DNA from: JAAYYM01 sp964483155
Lineage (GTDB): Bacteria > Bacillota > Clostridia > Lachnospirales > Lachnospiraceae
Reading direction: 5' to 3'
DNA: 9,642 nucleotides
Assembly: GCA_964483155.1 (NCBI GenBank)
Contig: CAZAAC010000077.1
Location: 1 to 9,642 of the forward strand
Under the pieces are notes generated by a model, which saw nothing but the letters and a program-made list of their open reading frames with translations, was not told the DNA's origin and ran no database searches. Every line of letters begins with the position of its first letter. Position 1 is the stretch's first letter. A program made the position numbers and the translations under genes. Shown piece after piece: positions 4,559 to 9,642 of this stretch.

Positions 4559-6268
4559 ATGGATCACAGATTTGACCAAGGCAGAAAGAAATTGCGACTG
4601 GGAGACATTTTGGTAAAACAAAAGGTTATCACTGAGGATCAATTGTTAATGGCTTTGAAGTTACAGCGTGAGAATGGCCGTAAATTAGGTGAGACAATGG
4701 TGGATGAGGGCATTACTACGGAAGAGGCAATTGCCCATGCCTTAAGTGACCAGCTTGGCATCGAATTTGTGAGCCTTGCAGGCATGCAGATACCAGATGA
4801 GATTATTAATTTGGTCAGCTCTACAGTTGTCAAAAAGCATACTGCAATCCCCTATATGTATGATTCGGAAAATGCAAATGTTTTAAAAGTGGCTATGAGC
4901 GATCCTATGGATATGGCAGCGATTGATGATTTTACGATCATAACCAATATGCGAGTAATGCCTGTCGTAGCAACGCCGAGGCAAATTATTCTATATATTG
5001 ACAGATATTATAGTACAGCAGATGTCAAAAATGCTGCTGATATGTATGCAAGAGAGAAAGAACTGCAGTTTCAGGAAGATGAAGAAGAGATTTATAATGA
5101 TGACGTTACAAACTCCCCTATTGTACAGCTGGTAAAGACCATGATAGAGCAGGGGGTAAGGCAAAGGGCAAGTGATATCCACATAGAGCCGATGGAAAAT
5201 CAAGTTCGTATCCGCTATCGTATCGATGGCGCGTTATATGAGAAGATGACATATAGTCCACGGCTGTTAGCTGCCATTTCTGCCAGAATTAAGATTATAG
5301 GTGGAATGGACATATCTGAAAAACGGAAACCACAGGATGGGCGTATCACACAGGTAGTGGATCGCCAGGAATATGATATTCGTGTATCTATCCTTCCTAC
5401 TGTATACGGCGAAAAAACAGTTATGCGACTTACTTCTAAGACAGGACTTACAAGAGAAAAGAGCCAGTTAGGATTCAGTAAGGAAGAACTAAAGCAATTT
5501 GATCATATTTTACGTAACCCTCATGGAATTATATTAGTGACTGGACCTACAGGTAGTGGTAAATCTACTACCCTATATACTGCGCTCAGTGAGCTGAACC
5601 AGGAGGACGTTAATATTATTACGGTAGAGGATCCTGTAGAAGCTAATATTGATGGTATTAATCAGGTACATGTGAATCAAAAGGCAAATCTGACATTTGC
5701 GTCTGCGCTTCGTTCTATTTTGCGTCAAGATCCTGATATTATAATGATTGGAGAGATCAGAGATGGTGAGACAGCAGCGATTGCAGTGCAGGCATCTATA
5801 ACAGGTCATTTAGTTGTAAGTACGCTACATACAAATAGTGCGGCTGGAACGATTGGGCGTCTGATTGATATGGGAATAGAATCCTATCTGTTAGCAGATT
5901 CTATCGTTGGTATAATGGCACAACGCCTTGTTCGTAGACTGTGTCCGGCATGCAGGAAAAAAGTACCAGCAAATCTAGAGCAGAAGGAATTGCTGCTTAT
6001 GGAGGAGCAGGAAGAAGTCTATATTTATGAGCCATGTGGCTGCACACAGTGCGATAATACTGGCTTTAAAGGACGTATCGGTGTATATGAAATCATGGAA
6101 ATCACAGCGGCATTAAGGCCCCTTATTTCACATAAGGCTTCTGCTGAGGAGATAAAAAAAGTGGCACTTAGTCAGGGAATGAATACATTACGCATGAGTG
6201 CAACAAAATATGTATTGGAGGGAATCACTTCCATCGGAGAGATGACAAAGGTATCCTTTGATACTTAA
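4559..6268 (+). CDS. pilB: PilB-type type IV pilus extension ATPase
   Basis: This 569-residue GspE/PilB ATPase powers pilus assembly from the cytoplasmic face of the PilC platform. The N-terminal MshEN-type domain has two tandem motifs (RLGDILVKQKVITEDQLLMA from residue 13 to Q36; RKLGETMVDEGITTEEAIAH from 41 to Q65), the pattern that binds cyclic-di-GMP in MshE. The ATPase core has Walker A GPTGSGKST (329-337), the Asp box ITVEDPVE (354-361), a Walker B-type DIIMIGEIRD (393-402) and a His box (H417, H424). A zinc tetracysteine follows (C462, C465, C495, C498), a PilB/GspE mark absent from PilT. The ATG at 4559 has GAGGAAGG (4544-4551) seven bases upstream. It is first in the operon, 32 bases before pilT. 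The length is normal and all catalytic motifs are intact. Confidence 0.96.
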   Translation: MDHRFDQGRKKLRLGDILVKQKVITEDQLLMALKLQRENGRKLGETMVDEGITTEEAIAHALSDQLGIEFVSLAGMQIPDEIINLVSSTVVKKHTAIPYMYDSENANVLKVAMSDPMDMAAIDDFTIITNMRVMPVVATPRQIILYIDRYYSTADVKNAADMYAREKELQFQEDEEEIYNDDVTNSPIVQLVKTMIEQGVRQRASDIHIEPMENQVRIRYRIDGALYEKMTYSPRLLAAISARIKIIGGMDISEKRKPQDGRITQVVDRQEYDIRVSILPTVYGEKTVMRLTSKTGLTREKSQLGFSKEELKQFDHILRNPHGIILVTGPTGSGKSTTLYTALSELNQEDVNIITVEDPVEANIDGINQVHVNQKANLTFASALRSILRQDPDIIMIGEIRDGETAAIAVQASITGHLVVSTLHTNSAAGTIGRLIDMGIESYLLADSIVGIMAQRLVRRLCPACRKKVPANLEQKELLLMEEQEEVYIYEPCGCTQCDNTGFKGRIGVYEIMEITAALRPLISHKASAEEIKKVALSQGMNTLRMSATKYVLEGITSIGEMTKVSFDT

Positions 6269-6300
6269 AAACTGTATTCTAATGAGTAAGGAGACTAACT

Positions 6301-7356
6301 ATGGAATTATCAGCAGCTTTGGAAATGGCCATGAAGCGAGGCGCATCAGACGTTCATTTTTCTGTCGGCAGACCGATTATGATTCGTCTGGATGGTACAT
6401 TGCTTCCACTAAACGAGGATGTTCTGAGGCCGGAGGATGTGGCGGCAGCTATGCTTCCTTTGTTGAACGAAGCACAGCATCTGACACTGGATCAGACAGG
6501 TGAACTTGATTTTGCATACTCGCTGGCGGGGGTCGGACGATTCAGACTGAACGTTTTTCGCCAACGTGGTACTTATGCAGCGGCGCTCAGACTTTTACCA
6601 TTTGGGATACCGTCACCAGAAAAATTGTCTATCCCTAAGGCAGTTGTGGAAATGACAACAAAGAAGAGAGGACTGATACTCGTAACCGGACCTACAGGAA
6701 GCGGAAAATCTACGACATTAGCTTCTTTGATTAATATTATAAATGAGAAATATGCGGGTCATATTATTACGCTAGAGGACCCTATTGAATATTTGCATAA
6801 GAGTAAAAAAGCAATCGTAAACCAAAGAGAAGTAGGGCTTGATACTATGGGATATGCACCAGCACTGCGTGCAGCACTTAGACAAGATCCTGACATTATT
6901 CTGCTGGGTGAAATGAGAGATCTGGATACAATAGCAACAGCAGTTACGGCAGCAGAGACGGGACATCTTGTATTTTCGACGTTACATACAATTGGTGCTG
7001 CAAGTACGATAGATCGTATTGTTGACGTGTTTCCGCCACATCAGCAGGAGCAGATTCGTGTGCAGTTGGCCACGGTACTGGAATGTGTCGTATCACAATC
7101 ACTGTTACCAAGGGATGATGTAGAGGGCGGCAGATGTGCAGCTTTTGAAGTTATGCTGGCAAATCCTGCTATCCGCAATCTGATCCGTGAAGGAAAGACA
7201 TTTCAGATACCGTCTATGATGCAGACGAACCGTAAAATGGGTATGATTACAATGGATGATGCTTTGTATGACTTATATGTGGAACGCAAAATCAACGCAG
7301 ATACGGCATTGACGTTTGCGCAGGATTATGTGTATTTAAGTAGAAAAATTAATTAA
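6301..7356 (+). CDS. pilT: PilT-type pilus retraction ATPase
   Basis: This 351-residue hexameric ATPase depolymerises pili, giving twitching movement and DNA uptake in bacteria that have it. Motifs in order: a short N-terminal PAS-like region with GASDVHFSVGRPIMIRLDG (14-32), Walker A GPTGSGKST (130-138), the Asp box ITLEDPIEY (156-164), a Walker B-type DIILLGEMRD (198-207), the His box (H222, H229), and the PilT-specific AIRNLIREGKT (290-300) followed by IPSMMQT and MGMITMDDAL. It lacks the MshEN domain and zinc cysteines of PilB, which separates the two ATPases. AAGGAG (6288-6293) lies seven bases before the ATG. It follows pilB by 32 bases and precedes pilC by 53, so it is probably cotranscribed. 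All active-site motifs are present, so the pilus is predicted to retract. Confidence 0.96.
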   Translation: MELSAALEMAMKRGASDVHFSVGRPIMIRLDGTLLPLNEDVLRPEDVAAAMLPLLNEAQHLTLDQTGELDFAYSLAGVGRFRLNVFRQRGTYAAALRLLPFGIPSPEKLSIPKAVVEMTTKKRGLILVTGPTGSGKSTTLASLINIINEKYAGHIITLEDPIEYLHKSKKAIVNQREVGLDTMGYAPALRAALRQDPDIILLGEMRDLDTIATAVTAAETGHLVFSTLHTIGAASTIDRIVDVFPPHQQEQIRVQLATVLECVVSQSLLPRDDVEGGRCAAFEVMLANPAIRNLIREGKTFQIPSMMQTNRKMGMITMDDALYDLYVERKINADTALTFAQDYVYLSRKIN

Positions 7357-7396
7357 GATTGATAAATTAGGTACAGATGAATCAGGACTCTATTAT

Positions 7397-7402
7397 GGGA
7401 GG
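7397..7402 (+). promoter_or_regulatory. Ribosome binding site supporting the GTG start of pilC
   Basis: GGGAGG ends seven bases before the GTG at 7410. No ATG in this frame is better placed, so the rare start codon is accepted. Confidence 0.8.
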
Positions 7403-7409
7403 TATTTAG

Positions 7410-8621
7410 GTGAGCAGTTTTTCATATGAGGTAGTAGATCAGTCAGGAAAGGCCAAAAAGGGTAGTATCGATGCCGATAATAGGGAAAAAGCACTTCTTC
7501 AATTAAAGAGTGAAGGCTATATACCATTGAAGTTAGAGGAACAAAGTTTGTTGACGAAGGATATCACGTTTGATATCGGTGGTAAGCCAAAGGCCAGGGA
7601 TTACAGTGTATTCTGCCGGCAGTTTGTTAGTATGACGCAGGCGGGCGTTACATTGATAGATGCTTTAAACATGTTAGGAGAACAGACCGATAATAAAAAA
7701 CTCGCAAAAGCAATCAAGGCAATACAGACGAGTGTGGAAAAAGGTGAGTCGCTGACGAATTCTATGAAGGAACAGATCTTTCTCCCTTCTCTTTTATGCA
7801 GTATGGTAGAGGCAGGAGAGGCTTCTGGTAGTCTGGATATTGCACTTGAAAGAATGGCAACTCATTTTGAAAAAGACGCCAAGGTCAAAGCGCTGGTCAA
7901 GAAAGCGGCTATTTATCCGATTATTGTATGCTGCGTAGCGGTTGCTGTTGTTGTCATTATGTTAACCACTGTTATACCAAGCTTTACCGCCATGTTTGAG
8001 GATATGGATATGGAACTACCAGCAATCACGAAAGCAGTTATGGCAATGAGTGATTTCATGGTGTCGAGATGGTATGTCGTAATCATAGGTATTGTTGCAT
8101 TTGCTGCGCTGGCAAAATGGTTTAAGAAGACAGCCTTTGGAGAACTGCTTTTGGCTAAGATAGGGCTTAAAATACCATTGTTTGGACAACTTACGGTTAA
8201 GACCGCTTCTGCACGATTTGCGAGAACGACAAGTACGCTTCTGGCAGCCGGGATCTCTTTGGTAGATGCCGTGGATATCACTGCAAATATTATGGATAAT
8301 AAGGTTATTAAAAATGCTTTAAAGGCGTGCAGGGAAGAGATTATCCAAGGCGTTCCATTATCAGCACCGTTGCAGCAATGTGGCGTATTTCCACCCATGG
8401 TCTATCATATGACGCGTATAGGTGAAGAATCAGGAGATCTCGAAGGGCTTTTAGAAAAGCTGGCAGATTATTATGAAGAAGAGGTAGAGATGGCGACCCA
8501 GTCCATGATGGCAGCTTTGGAGCCTATGATTATTATTTTACTTGCCGGCATCGTAGGCACACTGGTAGGAGCGGTTATGGCACCGATGGCACAAATGTAT
8601 TCGGGGCTTGACAATATATAA
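7410..8621 (+). CDS. pilC: PilC/GspF-type inner-membrane platform protein of the pilus
   Basis: This 403-residue polytopic protein couples the PilB and PilT motors to pilin subunits. An N-terminal region (1-60, starting SSFSYEVVDQSGKAKKG) is followed by two GspF repeats, about 68-190 and 270-395. Each carries the diagnostic acidic glycine motif: GEASGSLD (136-143) and GEESGDLE (338-345). Membrane helices are visible at about 168-190, 221-239 and 373-395. The start is GTG at 7410, supported by GGGAGG seven bases upstream. The length is typical for PilC. A consensus -35 box for the pilin promoter lies inside the last codons, so the 3' end of this gene is also regulatory DNA. It comes after pilT and before pilA. 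Confidence 0.95.
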   Translation: MSSFSYEVVDQSGKAKKGSIDADNREKALLQLKSEGYIPLKLEEQSLLTKDITFDIGGKPKARDYSVFCRQFVSMTQAGVTLIDALNMLGEQTDNKKLAKAIKAIQTSVEKGESLTNSMKEQIFLPSLLCSMVEAGEASGSLDIALERMATHFEKDAKVKALVKKAAIYPIIVCCVAVAVVVIMLTTVIPSFTAMFEDMDMELPAITKAVMAMSDFMVSRWYVVIIGIVAFAALAKWFKKTAFGELLLAKIGLKIPLFGQLTVKTASARFARTTSTLLAAGISLVDAVDITANIMDNKVIKNALKACREEIIQGVPLSAPLQQCGVFPPMVYHMTRIGEESGDLEGLLEKLADYYEEEVEMATQSMMAALEPMIIILLAGIVGTLVGAVMAPMAQMYSGLDNI

Positions 8622-8638
8622 GAAGAGAATTTTAAAAT
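8608..8638 (+). promoter_or_regulatory. Internal promoter in front of pilA
   Basis: A perfect TTGACA (8608-8613) lies in the last codons of pilC. Possible -10 boxes are TTTAAA (8631-8636, spacing 17) or TAAAAT (8633-8638, spacing 19, closer to consensus but with long spacing). Either would give an independent pilin transcript with a leader of about 90 bases, as expected for a subunit needed in excess. Confidence 0.5.
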
Positions 8639-8646
8639 GAATTAAC

Positions 8647-8671
8647 CACTTTCGTAATAGGGGCGAAGGTG
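8647..8671 (+). promoter_or_regulatory. First stem-loop in the pilA leader
   Basis: CACTTTCG (8647-8654) pairs with CGAAGGTG (8664-8671) in an 8-bp stem with one T-G pair and a nine-base loop. No T-run follows, so it is not a terminator. It would lie at the 5' end of a transcript from the internal promoter and may stabilise the pilin mRNA or mark a processing site. Confidence 0.5.
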
Positions 8672-8684
8672 ATTAAGATATATC

Positions 8685-8707
8685 CACCGAACCATATGGT
8701 AACGGTG
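8685..8707 (+). promoter_or_regulatory. Second stem-loop in the pilA leader
   Basis: CACCG (8685-8689) pairs with CGGTG (8703-8707). Inside, ACC and GGT (8691-8693, 8698-8700) pair around an ATAT loop, with a one-base and a two-base bulge between the helices. It lies 15 bases before the AAGGAG ribosome binding site (8723-8728). GGTG at 8668-8671 could alternatively pair with CACC at 8685-8688, so the two hairpins might be mutually exclusive. Confidence 0.45.
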
Positions 8708-8736
8708 AGAAAATCTAACTATAAGGAGAAATAAAC

Positions 8737-9189
8737 ATGAAGAAATTAAATAACAAAGGTTTTTCATTAGTCGAATTAATTATCGTTATCGCTATTATGG
8801 CAATATTGATTGCTGTACTGGCACCACAGTTCTTAAGATATGTTGAGAGATCAAGATTACAGAAGGATAATACAGCAATATCTGAAATTGCTAATGCAGC
8901 AAAAGTGGCAATGGCAAATGATGCAATTAATACAGCTGTGGCAACTGGAACTACTGTAGGAACAGCTAGTGCATCACTATACACATTTTTGGGAGTTGCA
9001 CCAACTGAATTAAATAATGAAGTGGCTGCTGTTGTTGGCAATACAGTTGCTCTTACTTCAAATACTTATGCTGCCGCGACTACCGCTCCAGTGATTACGA
9101 TTACAAAGGATGCAACTTCTGGAACTGTTTCTGTAAATGCCGCTATTATCAGAAACGTAGGTGATACAGCCACTCCGGTAACATTCTAA
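8737..9189 (+). CDS. pilA: Type IV prepilin, probable major pilin
   Basis: This 150-residue prepilin has a short basic leader (MKKLNNKG) cut between G8 and F9 and the conserved E13 at mature position 5. The hydrophobic N-terminal helix runs from F9 to about L28, ending in a proline (P30). The mature protein would be 142 residues. After the amphipathic helix (about 33-65) the head is rich in Ala, Thr and Val, has few charged residues and no cysteine, so it cannot form the C-terminal disulfide loop common in proteobacterial pilins. AAGGAG (8723-8728) lies eight bases before the ATG. Its own promoter and structured leader, and its position just before pilD, suggest it is the major subunit; a minor pilin cannot be excluded. 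The Asn/Thr-rich head resembles pilins that vary strongly between strains. Confidence 0.93.
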   Translation: MKKLNNKGFSLVELIIVIAIMAILIAVLAPQFLRYVERSRLQKDNTAISEIANAAKVAMANDAINTAVATGTTVGTASASLYTFLGVAPTELNNEVAAVVGNTVALTSNTYAAATTAPVITITKDATSGTVSVNAAIIRNVGDTATPVTF

Positions 9190-9208
9190 TCAAAAAAGGA
9201 AATATATT

Positions 9209-9642
9209 ATGGACCCTATTGTTATCATCTATATAATTGTATCTCTATATGGCATTGTGATTGGAAGTTTCCTAAATGTATGTATTTACAGGATACCGTT
9301 ACATGAGAGTATAGCAAAAGAGCGTTCTCACTGCATGAGCTGTGGATATCAGCTGAAGTGGTACGATCTTGTACCATTCTTCAGCTATATCTTGCTCGGC
9401 GGAAAATGTCGCAACTGTAAAAAGAAGATATCCGTGCAGTACCCTATCATCGAAGCTGCGAACGGATTGCTTTATGTACTTGTGTTTTTTGTTTTTGGAA
9501 TATCATGGACCAGCGTGATATACTGCTTTTTAGTCTCAGCACTATTAGCACTTAGTGTGATAGACTTTCGCACATATGAAATTCCTATCGGTTTCAATGT
9601 GTTTATACTGACCCTAGGGCTGATTCATCTTGCCCTGGATTA
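9209..9642 (+). CDS. pilD: Prepilin peptidase / N-methyltransferase (PilD), 5' part
   Basis: The first 144 residues are present before the window ends. It is an integral-membrane aspartic protease that removes the prepilin leader and methylates the new N-terminus. It begins with a membrane helix containing GSFLNVCIYRIP (19-30). Two zinc-binding CxxC pairs follow (C42/C45 and C67/C70), typical of bifunctional PilD. Then come the conserved YPIIEAANG (78-86) and the first catalytic Asp D119 in VIDFRTYEIP. The second catalytic Asp (GxGD) lies beyond the window. AAAGGA (9195-9200) is eight bases before the ATG. It starts 19 bases after the pilA stop with no terminator between, so pilA and pilD are probably cotranscribed. 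The substrate is the adjacent PilA. Confidence 0.95.
   Translation, partial: MDPIVIIYIIVSLYGIVIGSFLNVCIYRIPLHESIAKERSHCMSCGYQLKWYDLVPFFSYILLGGKCRNCKKKISVQYPIIEAANGLLYVLVFFVFGISWTSVIYCFLVSALLALSVIDFRTYEIPIGFNVFILTLGLIHLALD

Noticed and set aside
7913..8398. Long minus-strand open frame inside pilC
   Set aside because: It is a shadow of pilC; the opposite frame has strong family motifs and this one has none.
8622..8736. Cyclic-di-GMP (GEMM-type) riboswitch before pilA
   Set aside because: The conserved core bases of the known class I and class II aptamers are not present; only two simple stem-loops are seen.
1..9642. CRISPR arrays, insertion sequences, tRNA or rRNA genes
   Set aside because: No regularly spaced long repeats, transposase motifs, terminal inverted repeats or cloverleaf-like sequences were seen.

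Overview
The window looks like chromosome of a low-GC Gram-positive anaerobe of the class Clostridia, most likely Lachnospiraceae. This rests on AT-rich spacers, strong GGAGG-type ribosome binding sites on nearly every gene, frequent AGA/ATA codons, and a pilus locus whose visible part has no outer-membrane or PilMNOP genes. The genus cannot be told from the sequence alone.

Left part (1-1500): the 3' end of an HD-GYP (cyclic-di-GMP phosphodiesterase type) gene on + meets, tail to tail with 10 bases between the stops, an amidohydrolase gene on -. A cold-shock protein gene lies upstream of the amidohydrolase on the same strand. A perfect 10-bp intrinsic terminator sits between them, only 15 bases before the amidohydrolase start codon.

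Middle (1500-4353, + strand): after a divergent promoter come a membrane-anchored LytM/M23-like protein without metal ligands and a bactofilin. A 273-base spacer holding protein-like remnants follows, then a two-receiver response regulator whose first receiver is degenerate.

Right part (4559-end, + strand): a type IV pilus operon in the order pilB (extension ATPase with a cyclic-di-GMP-binding-type N-terminal domain), pilT (retraction ATPase), pilC (platform protein), pilA (major-pilin-like prepilin) and pilD (prepilin peptidase, cut by the window end). pilB has its own consensus-like promoter, flanked by helically spaced A- and T-tracts. pilA has an internal promoter and a leader with two stem-loops.

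How they work together: PilD cleaves and methylates PilA. PilB drives assembly and PilT retraction through the PilC platform. The upstream bactofilin, LytM-like protein and response regulator are plausible positioning or control factors for this machine. That link is inferred from gene order and from the known bactofilin-dependent placement of PilB/PilT in Myxococcus. Everything that looks novel here is in this upstream module and in the regulatory spacers; the core pilus genes are conventional.
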